From: JAITWN01 sp964388175
GTDB taxonomy: Bacteria > Pseudomonadota > Gammaproteobacteria > SZUA-140
DNA length: 52,119 nt
Reading direction: 5' to 3'
Assembly: GCA_964388175.1 (NCBI GenBank)
Contig: CAYLYS010000009.1
Coordinates: forward strand, 1 to 52,119
Part shown: one piece after another, positions 23,211-30,415 of the stretch
Numbering within the stretch: the stretch's first letter is position 1
Layout: the number at the start of each line of letters is the position of its first letter
Position numbers and translations under genes: made by a program
The notes under the pieces: generated by a model
Database searches by the model: none
Seen by the model: the letters and a program-made list of their open reading frames with translations, nothing else
What the model was told of the DNA's origin: nothing

Positions 23211-24578
23211 TTGGCGGATTCATCGCATTCTCATTTCCCGGCCATGGCTCCCAGAGTCATGCGCCTGCTGGCGGAATTGGAACAGTCTCCGACCGGCCGC
23301 GCCATCTGCGGACATGTGCGCGAGATACTCGAAAGCTACGAGAGCGGCCTGATCGAGGCACGCCAATCCGGCCTCACCCTGCTGCGCGCCCTGCTCGACG
23401 CCTGGCTCAGCCGCCTCGACCCCGACGCCCCCGAAGCGACCGAACTGCGCATGCTCAGACTGCGCCTGCAGGACGCACCGGATGCCGCCGAAACCGCCAG
23501 CCTGCTCAGACGCATCCAGGATCTGTCGACGGCGATACCCGCCGGGCCCGCCGCCGAGGAGCTTCCGCCCCCGGCTGCGCCCGCAGATGCGGATACGATG
23601 ATGGCAGATGCAACGACGGCCATCGCATCCGCACCCGATACCCCTGCTCCGCCGCAGCCGGAAAACCAGACATCCGCTTCATCGCTGGCGGCGACGCATA
23701 TCGCCACCGATGCCGGCGACAGCGAGCGCGGCGTCGATCTGACCTACCGCAAGCATCTCGCGGAGAAACGCGAGCGCATCCAGAAGATCCAGGAAACGCT
23801 GGTGCAGCAGGTCAGCGACGTCATCAAGCAGAACGAGAAATTCGGCGTGCTGCTGGAAGTCGAGCACGAATCGCTGCGCCATGCCGACAGCATGGAAGAG
23901 CTGGAAACGCTGAAGGGCGCCCTGATCGGCGAGGTCGGCAGGCTGCGTGAAGGACACAACGCGCTGGCGCGCAAGCTCGATACCGCCAGCAAGTATCTGC
24001 AGATCATCGGCACCGAAGGACAGTACCTCAACGACGAACTGACCCGCGTCCACATCCTCAGCCTCACCGACGAACTGACGGATCTGCCGAACCGGCGCGC
24101 CTTCCTGCGCCGCCTGGAAGACGAGGTCGCGCGCGTTCAGCGCTACGGTTACCCGCTGTCGCTGGCGCTGATCGACATGGACAGTTTCAAGGCCGTCAAC
24201 GACCGCTACGGGCACGGCGCCGGCGACGAGGTGCTGCGCAATTTCGCCAGCAACGTGCTGTCCATCTTCCGCCATCACGACATGGTGGCACGCTACGGCG
24301 GCGAGGAATTCGCCGTGCTGCTGCCCAATACCGATCGCAACGGTGCGCTGCGCGCGCTGGAGAAAGTGCGCAAGAGAACGAGCGAAAGCTCTTATCAGTT
24401 CGGCGGGAAAACCATGGCGATGCCGACCTTCTCGGCCGGTATCTCGCTCTATCGGCCGGGCGAAACCCCCGGCAGCCTCATCGAACGTGCCGACAAGGCG
24501 CTTTATCAGGCCAAGCGGCTCGGTCGCAATCGCATCGAACTCGCCCAGCACGACGGCATCGAAGCCGTCGCCCGCTGA
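23211..24578 (+). CDS. Diguanylate cyclase (GGDEF domain, soluble, N-terminal domain unrecognised)
   Basis: Makes cyclic di-GMP from two GTP. The last 170 residues are a GGDEF domain: DELTDLPNRRAFLRRLE opens it, the catalytic loop is GGEEF at 363-367, and RHHD at 354-357 sits five residues before it, matching the product-inhibitory I-site RxxD. Residues 1-105 are helical and unrecognised, 105-175 form a Pro/Ala-rich linker, and 180-285 look like a long coiled coil (HLAEKRERIQKIQETLVQQ onward) leading into the cyclase. There are no membrane segments or known sensor domain, so it is probably cytosolic. The start is TTG at 23211 with GGACG upstream; an ATG at 23244 is an alternative. Confidence 0.92.
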   Translation: MADSSHSHFPAMAPRVMRLLAELEQSPTGRAICGHVREILESYESGLIEARQSGLTLLRALLDAWLSRLDPDAPEATELRMLRLRLQDAPDAAETASLLRRIQDLSTAIPAGPAAEELPPPAAPADADTMMADATTAIASAPDTPAPPQPENQTSASSLAATHIATDAGDSERGVDLTYRKHLAEKRERIQKIQETLVQQVSDVIKQNEKFGVLLEVEHESLRHADSMEELETLKGALIGEVGRLREGHNALARKLDTASKYLQIIGTEGQYLNDELTRVHILSLTDELTDLPNRRAFLRRLEDEVARVQRYGYPLSLALIDMDSFKAVNDRYGHGAGDEVLRNFASNVLSIFRHHDMVARYGGEEFAVLLPNTDRNGALRALEKVRKRTSESSYQFGGKTMAMPTFSAGISLYRPGETPGSLIERADKALYQAKRLGRNRIELAQHDGIEAVAR

Positions 24579-24584
24579 AACGCG

Positions 24585-24614
24585 GCCCCGATCCCCTTGT
24601 GCGGGCATCGGGGC
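24585..24614. terminator. Hairpin between convergent diguanylate cyclase gene and secF
   Basis: GCCCCGAT (24585-24592) pairs with ATCGGGGC (24607-24614) around a 14-nt loop, 6 bases after the cyclase stop. T-tracts are weak, so it is only a probable terminator. Confidence 0.55.
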
Positions 24615-24639
24615 TGTCAGCTCTTCTTCAGAGCCGCCT

Positions 24640-25608
24640 TCAGATCTGGGCGCCCGACTCCGCCTTTTCCTTCACCATCGGCATCATATCCTTCTTGCTC
24701 ACGCCGAGTTCCAGCACCAGCGGGCTGCACACGAAGATCGTGGATGCGGTACCGATGATGATGCCGATGATGAGCACGAGGGAGAAGTTGCGCAGGATCT
24801 CGCCGCCGAACAGATAAAGCGCGAGCAGCGCCAGCAGGGTGGATCCCGAAGTGATGATGGTGCGCGCCAGCGTCTGATTGATCGAGATGTTGATGATCTC
24901 CGCCACCTCGCCCTTGCGCATCTTGCGGAAATTTTCCCTGATGCGGTCGTATACCACGATGGTGTCGTTCAGTGAGTAGCCGATGGTGGCCAGCAATGCC
25001 GCCAGCGCGGTGAGATCGAAATCGAGGCGAAACAGCGCCCAGATGCCGACCACGATCACCATGTCGTGGATCAGACCGAGCACCGCGCCGACGGCGAAAC
25101 GCTTTTCGAAGCGCACGGCGATATAGACCAGGATGCCGAGCAAGGAGATCAGCACCGCCAGCCCGCCGTTCTCAGCCAGCTCCTTGCCCACCTGCGGACC
25201 GACGAACTCGACCCGGCGCAGTTCCACGCCGGCGGCGTTGGGTGCCGTCTGCAAGGCCTTGAGCACCCGCTCCGACAGCATGTTGGCATCCTCGCTGTCA
25301 TCGGCCGGGAAACGGATGAGAATATCGCGCGGCGTGCCGAAGGACTGCACCACCGCGTCATCGTAACCAGCCGCCCGCAGCGCGCCGCGCACCTCGGCCA
25401 GCTCGGCGGCCTGAGGATAACCGACTTCGACCAGCGTACCGCCGGTGAAATCCACGCCGAAGTTGAGGCCGCGCATCATGATGGCGATCACCGACACGAC
25501 CACCAAAAGAATCGATATCGCATAGGCGATGCGCCGCACGCCCATGAAATCGATCAGACGCCTACCGTTCACCAGCACAGGGGAGTTCATCGCGGGAGAA
25601 TCCTTCAT
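24640..25608 (-). CDS. secF: Protein translocase subunit SecF
   Basis: An RND-like inner-membrane subunit that, with SecD and YajC, uses the proton gradient to pull exported proteins through SecYEG. The 322-residue sequence has an N-terminal membrane helix near IAYAISILLVVVSVIAIM, the FGVDFTGGTLVEV motif of the periplasmic base, and five further helices including ATIGYSLNDTIVVYDRIREN and INQTLARTIITSG. The ATG at 25606-25608 overlaps the secD stop; an ATG six codons later (25590) has AAGGA 10 bases upstream and may be the true start. It is the last gene of queA-tgt-yajC-secD-secF. Confidence 0.96.
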   Translation of the reverse strand: MKDSPAMNSPVLVNGRRLIDFMGVRRIAYAISILLVVVSVIAIMMRGLNFGVDFTGGTLVEVGYPQAAELAEVRGALRAAGYDDAVVQSFGTPRDILIRFPADDSEDANMLSERVLKALQTAPNAAGVELRRVEFVGPQVGKELAENGGLAVLISLLGILVYIAVRFEKRFAVGAVLGLIHDMVIVVGIWALFRLDFDLTALAALLATIGYSLNDTIVVYDRIRENFRKMRKGEVAEIINISINQTLARTIITSGSTLLALLALYLFGGEILRNFSLVLIIGIIIGTASTIFVCSPLVLELGVSKKDMMPMVKEKAESGAQI

Positions 25609-27461
25609 ATCGACAGTTTGCTGACTTTGCGTCCGCCGTAGATCAGATTGATGATCGCCCTGGTCCCCATGACGGCGGTGAACATCGAGCTGACGATGCC
25701 GATGGCCAGGGTGATGGCGAATCCTCTGATCGGCCCGCTGCCCAGCAGGAAGAGCGCTATCGCAACGATGAGCGTGGTGAGGTTGGAATCGAGAATGGTC
25801 GCCCATGCCCGGTCATAGCCGGCATGGATGCTGGCCTGCGGCGAGCTGCCGTTGCGCAACTCCTCGCGGATACGTTCGCAGATGAGCACGTTCGCATCCA
25901 CCGCCATGCCGACGGTCAGGGCAATACCGGCGATGCCGGGCAAGGTCAGCGTCGCCTGCAGCATGGACAGCACCGCGATCAGCAGCACCAGATTCACCGC
26001 CAGCGCCAGGTTGGCGATCATGCCGAACAGGCGGTAACGCACGGCCATGAAAATCATGATCAGGATGAAACCGACCACGACCGAGCGCAGACCCTGGTCG
26101 ATGTTGTCCTGCCCGAGGCTCGGACCGACCGTGCGCTCTTCGACGATCTCGATCGGCGCGGCCAGCGCGCCGGCGCGCAGCAGCAGCGCGAGATTGTGCG
26201 CCTCACCGCTGCCATCGAGGCCGGTGATCTGGAAACGCTTGCTGAACTGGCCGCGAATGGTGGCGACGTTGATGACTTCCTCGATCGTCCTCATCGTGCG
26301 CACTTCCTGCCCGTCGACGACGCGCGTCTGCGGCTTGCGCTCGATGAACACCACCGCCATCGGGCGACCGATGTTCTCGCGCGTCGTCTGCAGCATTCTG
26401 CGCGCACCGACGCTGTCGAGCGTGACATAGACCGCCGGCGAACCGGACTGCTGATCGAAGCCCGAGGAAGCATCGGTGATCTGGTCGCCGGTGACGATGA
26501 TGCGCCGATCGAGCAGCAGCGGATTGCCGTTGCGCTCGCGATACAGTCGCGAACTGACCGGCACCCGCCCTTCCAGCGCCGACTGGACGTCGCCCGACTG
26601 GTCGACCATGCGGAACTCCAGCGTCGCAGTGGCGCCGAGGATCTCCTTGGCGCGGGTCGGATCCTGCACGCCCGGCAGCTGAACGACGATGTGCTGCACG
26701 CCCTGGCGCTGGATCACCGGCTCGGCGACGCCGAGTTCATTGACGCGATTGCGCAGCGTGATGATGTTCTGTTCGACCGCAAAGCTTCTCGTTTCACGGA
26801 TGGTGTCGGCGCTGAGCTCGGCGATCAGCAGATAGGCATCGCCGCGCACCGCTTCACGCAGCATCAGCTCGGAGAACTCGCGCTGGACGCGCTGGCGTGC
26901 CCCGGTGCGATCCTCTTCGGCGCGAAAGCCGATCTCGATGCCGCCGCCGTTGACGCGGTTCGCCGTCAGATAACGGATGCGCTCCTCGCGCAACAGCATG
27001 CGTATATCGTTGACGTAGCGCTCCTCGGTCTGCGCCACCGCTGCGTCCATGTCGACTTCCATCAGGAAGTGCACGCCGCCGCGCAGATCGAGGCCGAGAT
27101 ACATGGGCAAGGCGTTGACCGCCTTGAGCCAGTCGGGCGCGGCGGACAACAGGTTCAGCGCCACCACGTAATCATCGCTCAGGGCACTGGCGAGCAGGTC
27201 CTGCGCCCTGAGCTGATCGTCGGTGTTGGCGAAGTGAAGGATCAGGCCATTGCCTTCCTGCTCGATCGCTCCGGCCGCGATGCCGCCCCGCCTCAGCATG
27301 TCGGCCGCGCGCGTCTGCAGCGATTCGTCGAGCGTCGCGCCGCGCAGCGGCGAGATCTGCACCACCGGCGACTCACCGTAAAGATTGGGCGCCGCGTACA
27401 GCAGGCCGACGACGACGACCAGTACGACGAACAGGTACTTCCACAGCGGATATTGATTCAT
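25605..27461 (-). CDS. secD: Protein translocase subunit SecD
   Basis: Partner of SecF in post-SecA translocation. Length 618 matches E. coli (615). One N-terminal helix (YLFVVLVVVVGLLYAAPNLYG) is followed by a large periplasmic region that contains GLDLRGGVHFLMEVD and VNELGVAEPVIQRQG, then five helices in the last third with TLPGIAGIALTVGMAVDANVLICERIREEL and GSGPIRGFAITLAIGIVSSMFTAVMGTR. It begins 19 bases after yajC and overlaps secF. Confidence 0.97.
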   Translation of the reverse strand: MNQYPLWKYLFVVLVVVVGLLYAAPNLYGESPVVQISPLRGATLDESLQTRAADMLRRGGIAAGAIEQEGNGLILHFANTDDQLRAQDLLASALSDDYVVALNLLSAAPDWLKAVNALPMYLGLDLRGGVHFLMEVDMDAAVAQTEERYVNDIRMLLREERIRYLTANRVNGGGIEIGFRAEEDRTGARQRVQREFSELMLREAVRGDAYLLIAELSADTIRETRSFAVEQNIITLRNRVNELGVAEPVIQRQGVQHIVVQLPGVQDPTRAKEILGATATLEFRMVDQSGDVQSALEGRVPVSSRLYRERNGNPLLLDRRIIVTGDQITDASSGFDQQSGSPAVYVTLDSVGARRMLQTTRENIGRPMAVVFIERKPQTRVVDGQEVRTMRTIEEVINVATIRGQFSKRFQITGLDGSGEAHNLALLLRAGALAAPIEIVEERTVGPSLGQDNIDQGLRSVVVGFILIMIFMAVRYRLFGMIANLALAVNLVLLIAVLSMLQATLTLPGIAGIALTVGMAVDANVLICERIREELRNGSSPQASIHAGYDRAWATILDSNLTTLIVAIALFLLGSGPIRGFAITLAIGIVSSMFTAVMGTRAIINLIYGGRKVSKLSI

Positions 27462-27480
27462 TTAGCGAAACCCGGCGGGC

Positions 27481-27843
27481 TCAGGACGACTTGTCGTCGT
27501 CTTCCCTGGCGCCCGCCTTTTCCTTCTTGATCGTTCCCTTGGGCACCATGGAAGCCACCGCAGTACGCTGCAGGCGCACGATCACGCCATCGGCGATCTC
27601 GAGCGAAACGAACTGGTCGTCCAGTCGGGTGATGCGGCCCAGCAGCCCGCCGTTGGAAACCACCTCGTCGCCGCGCGACAGGGAGGTGACCATCTTCTTG
27701 TGCTCTTTGGCGCGCTTGATCTGCGGACGCAGCAGCAGGAAGTAGAACACCACGAAGATGAGAATCAGCGGGAGCAGACTGATGAAACCGCCGCCAGCCG
27801 CGGCACCGTCCTGCGCCCATGCATCACCGATAAAAAATCCCAT
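27481..27843 (-). CDS. yajC: Preprotein translocase accessory subunit YajC
   Basis: A small inner-membrane protein bound to SecDF. The 120 residues contain one hydrophobic segment (FISLLPLILIFVVFYFLLL) and the family motif RPQIKRAKEHKKMVTSLSRGDEVVSNGGLLGRI. The ATG is at 27841-27843, 44 bases after the tgt stop. A proline/serine-free, charged C-terminal tail (KEKAGAREDDDKSS) ends it. Confidence 0.95.
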   Translation of the reverse strand: MGFFIGDAWAQDGAAAGGGFISLLPLILIFVVFYFLLLRPQIKRAKEHKKMVTSLSRGDEVVSNGGLLGRITRLDDQFVSLEIADGVIVRLQRTAVASMVPKGTIKKEKAGAREDDDKSS

Positions 27844-27887
27844 TACCCACCTCGCGTCCAGAATTCGGGGTTGTTCAAAGCCGGGTA

Positions 27888-29003
27888 TTATGCCATAAGC
27901 TCCGGATCGGGAGCGCGCTTTTCATAAAAGCGCCGTACATGGCCGGCAAGCTCGCCGGCGGCGATGGCGGCCCGCAGCCCGCTCATCAGCGTCTGGTAAT
28001 AATGCAGATTGTGCAGGGTGTTGAGGCGCGCACCGAGCATCTCGTTGCAGACCGCCAGGTGGCGCAGATAAGCCCGGCTGTAGTTCCGGCAGGTATAGCA
28101 GCCGCAGTTCTCGTCGAGCGGGCGCGGATCGTCCCGGTAGCGGCTGTTGCGGATGCGGATGACGCCGGCATCGACGAACAGATGGCCGTTGCGCGCATTG
28201 CGCGTCGGCATCACGCAGTCGAACATGTCGACGCCGCGCCGCACCGCTTCCACGATGTCCTCGGGCTTGCCGACCCCCATCAGATAACGGGGCGCGGCCG
28301 CCGGCATCTGCGGCTGCAGATGATCGAGGATGCGCAGCATGTCCTCCTTGGGTTCGCCGACCGACATGCCTCCGATGGCATAGCCGTCGAAGCCGATATC
28401 GACCAGCCCCGCCAGCGAGACATCGCGCAGCTGCTCGTACATGCCACCCTGCACGATACCGAACAGCGCGGCGCCGTGATCGCCGAAAGCCGCGCGACTG
28501 CGCGCCGCCCAGCGCAGCGACAGCTCCATCGACGCCCGCGCCTCCGCCTCGCTGGCGGGGTAGGCGGTACACTCATCGAATATCATGACGATGTCGGTAT
28601 CGAGCGCCTTCTGTACCGCCATCGACTCTTCCGGCCCGAGGAAGACCGCCGCGCCGTCGACCGGGGAACGGAAGCGCACCCCCTCTTCCGACAGTTTGCG
28701 CATCGCGCCCAGGCTGAACACCTGGAACCCGCCCGAGTCGGTGAGGATCGGCCCGTCCCAGGCCATGAAGCCGTGCAGGCCGCCATGGCGCCCGATGACT
28801 TCGACGCCGGGACGCAGCATCAGATGAAAGGTATTGGCGAGCACGATCTGGGCGCCGGTCTCGCGCAGCGCGGCCGGATCGACGCCCTTGACCGCGCCAT
28901 AGGTGCCGACCGGCATGAATGCCGGCGTGTCTATCGGGCCGCGCGCGAGCTCGATGCGGCCGCGCCGCGCCGCGCCGTCGGTAGCAAGAACGGAGAATTT
29001 CAT
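27888..29003 (-). CDS. tgt: Queuine/preQ1 tRNA-guanine transglycosylase
   Basis: Exchanges G34 of GUN-anticodon tRNAs for preQ1. The 371-residue protein has LANTFHLMLRPG, the catalytic-pocket aspartate in ILTDSGGFQVFSLG (Asp89), GGMSVGEPKEDM, the nucleophile region FDCVMPTRNARNG and the zinc site CGCYTCRNYSRAYLRHL with its trailing histidine. The ATG at 29001-29003 gives MKFSVLATDGAARRG and overlaps the queA stop by 4 bases. Products of QueD and QueA in this window act before and after it in the same pathway. Confidence 0.97.
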   Translation of the reverse strand: MKFSVLATDGAARRGRIELARGPIDTPAFMPVGTYGAVKGVDPAALRETGAQIVLANTFHLMLRPGVEVIGRHGGLHGFMAWDGPILTDSGGFQVFSLGAMRKLSEEGVRFRSPVDGAAVFLGPEESMAVQKALDTDIVMIFDECTAYPASEAEARASMELSLRWAARSRAAFGDHGAALFGIVQGGMYEQLRDVSLAGLVDIGFDGYAIGGMSVGEPKEDMLRILDHLQPQMPAAAPRYLMGVGKPEDIVEAVRRGVDMFDCVMPTRNARNGHLFVDAGVIRIRNSRYRDDPRPLDENCGCYTCRNYSRAYLRHLAVCNEMLGARLNTLHNLHYYQTLMSGLRAAIAAGELAGHVRRFYEKRAPDPELMA

Positions 29004-30034
29004 GGTTCGATCAGCATTGCATCGCCGTAGCTGTAGAAGCGGTATCCGCCGGCGATCGCGTGCCGATAGGCCGACAATACGCGATCGGTGCCAGCGTCCA
29101 TACCGGCAAAGGCACACACCAGCATCAGCAGAGTGGAACAGGGCATGTGGAAATTGGTCAGCAGCATATCGACTGCCTTGAAACGGTATCCGGGCACGAT
29201 GAAGATGTCGGTCTCGCCGCGATAGGGCGCGATCGTCCCGCTCGCCGCCGCCGTTTCCAGCGCACGCACCACCGTGGTGCCGACCGCGACGACGCGTCCG
29301 CCCGCGGCGCGCACCGTGCGCACGCGTTCGCAGGTCTGCGCCGGCACTTCCAGCCATTCCGCATGCATGCGGTGCAGCGCAACGTCCTCATGACGCACGG
29401 GCTGAAACGTGCCGGCACCGACATGAAGCGTCACCACCGCTTGCTCCACGCCGGCCGCGCTCAGCGCCTGCAGCAGCTCATGATCGAAATGCAGGCCGGC
29501 GGTGGGTGCGGCGACGGCCCCCGCCTGGCGCGCGAACACGGTCTGATAGCGCTCGCGATCGACAGCCTGATCGGGCCGTGCAATATAGGGCGGCAGCGGC
29601 ATGTGGCCATGAACCTGCAGCAGTTCGGCAAGCGGACACGCACCATCGAAGCGCAGTTCGTAGAATTCCCCCGCGCGCCCGAGCACCTCGATCCGCAGGC
29701 CGCCCTCCATATGCAGATGCATCCCCGGACGCGGCGGCTTGGCGGCGCGCACCTGTGCCAGCGCACGATGATCGTCCAGCACGCGCTCCACGAACACCTC
29801 GACCTTGCCGCCGCTGTCCTTCACGCCCAGCAGACGCGCCGGAATGACGCGTGTGTCGTTGATCACCAGCAGATCGCCGGGGCGCAGCAGATCAGGCAAA
29901 GCACGTATACCGAGGTCGCGGCGTTCGTCGCCGGACAGATACAGCATGCGGCTGTCGCCGCGCTGCGGCAGCGGCGCCTGCGCAATCAACTCCGGCGGCA
30001 GCGGATAATCGAAATCGGAACGGCGCAGCGCCAT
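29000..30034 (-). CDS. queA: S-adenosylmethionine:tRNA ribosyltransferase-isomerase QueA
   Basis: Transfers and isomerises the ribose of SAM onto preQ1 in tRNA, making epoxyqueuosine. The 344-residue protein has RRSDFDYPLPPELIAQAPLPQR at its start, INDTRVIPARLLG, GAVAAPTAGLHFDHELL, VTLHVGAGTFQPVR and TNFHMPCSTLLMLVCAFAG. I start it at the ATG 30032-30034, which fits the family start; a longer version from 30088 would overlap the -35/-10 region of the divergent tRNA-Leu promoter. It heads the operon queA-tgt-yajC-secD-secF. Confidence 0.96.
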   Translation of the reverse strand: MALRRSDFDYPLPPELIAQAPLPQRGDSRMLYLSGDERRDLGIRALPDLLRPGDLLVINDTRVIPARLLGVKDSGGKVEVFVERVLDDHRALAQVRAAKPPRPGMHLHMEGGLRIEVLGRAGEFYELRFDGACPLAELLQVHGHMPLPPYIARPDQAVDRERYQTVFARQAGAVAAPTAGLHFDHELLQALSAAGVEQAVVTLHVGAGTFQPVRHEDVALHRMHAEWLEVPAQTCERVRTVRAAGGRVVAVGTTVVRALETAAASGTIAPYRGETDIFIVPGYRFKAVDMLLTNFHMPCSTLLMLVCAFAGMDAGTDRVLSAYRHAIAGGYRFYSYGDAMLIEP

Positions 30035-30075
30035 GCGCGCCGCATGCCCGTTGCCCGAGCCATCCAGAAGCGTCC

Positions 30076-30105
30076 TTGTCATGCTCATCGGGAGACTTGT
30101 ATACT
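30076..30105 (+). promoter_or_regulatory. Promoter of tRNA-Leu
   Basis: TTGTCA (30076-30081), 18 bases, then TATACT (30100-30105), 13 bases before the mature tRNA. A GC-rich discriminator (GAGCCCG) follows, as in stringently controlled stable-RNA promoters. Confidence 0.75.
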
Positions 30106-30118
30106 TTGAGCCCGTGAC

Positions 30119-30205
30119 GCCGGGGTGGCGGAACTGGTAGACGCGCCGGACTCAAAATCCGGTGGTTTTGCGACCGTGAGAGTTCGATTCTCTCTCCCGG
30201 CACCA
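30119..30205 (+). tRNA. tRNA-Leu (anticodon CAA)
   Basis: An 87-nt class II tRNA. The acceptor stem GCCGGGG (30119-30125) pairs with TCCCGGC, ending in one G-U pair, followed by discriminator A and an encoded CCA (30203-30205). The anticodon stem CCGGA/TCCGG encloses CTCAAAA with anticodon CAA at 30153-30155, which reads UUG. The long variable arm (GGT...ACC) and the T arm GAGAG-TTCGATT-CTCTC are typical of tRNA-Leu. It is a single tRNA gene with its own promoter. Confidence 0.97.
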
Positions 30206-30332
30206 CCTTCGACCTTGCCCCAACACTGCGAACGAGCAGACGCGCTCACACAGCGTCCTGTTTGTTCGGCAGCGGGCAATTCGATCATGTATGTCACTTG
30301 GCAGATTTGACCTTCTTTCTGGCTCAACCCTA

Positions 30333-30369
30333 CCCTCCGCGGCACTGCGTGCGCGGGATCCCCGGAGGG
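30333..30369 (+). terminator. Terminator-like hairpin between tRNA-Leu and glgP
   Basis: CCCTCCG (30333-30339) pairs with CGGAGGG (30363-30369) with an internal GC-rich loop. It lies 128 bases after the tRNA and 46 before glgP and lacks a T-tract. The remaining 210-base gap shows no gene; CATAAT near 30392 is a weak candidate -10 for glgP. Confidence 0.45.
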
Positions 30370-30415
30370 CCTTCCCACCGAGCGCGCAGCGCATAATCAG
30401 GCGTATTTTCCGCAC

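Noticed and set aside
24640..30034. A possible frameshift or split gene where secF and secD overlap
   Set aside because: The overlap is only 4 bases and both proteins are complete; it is ordinary translational coupling.
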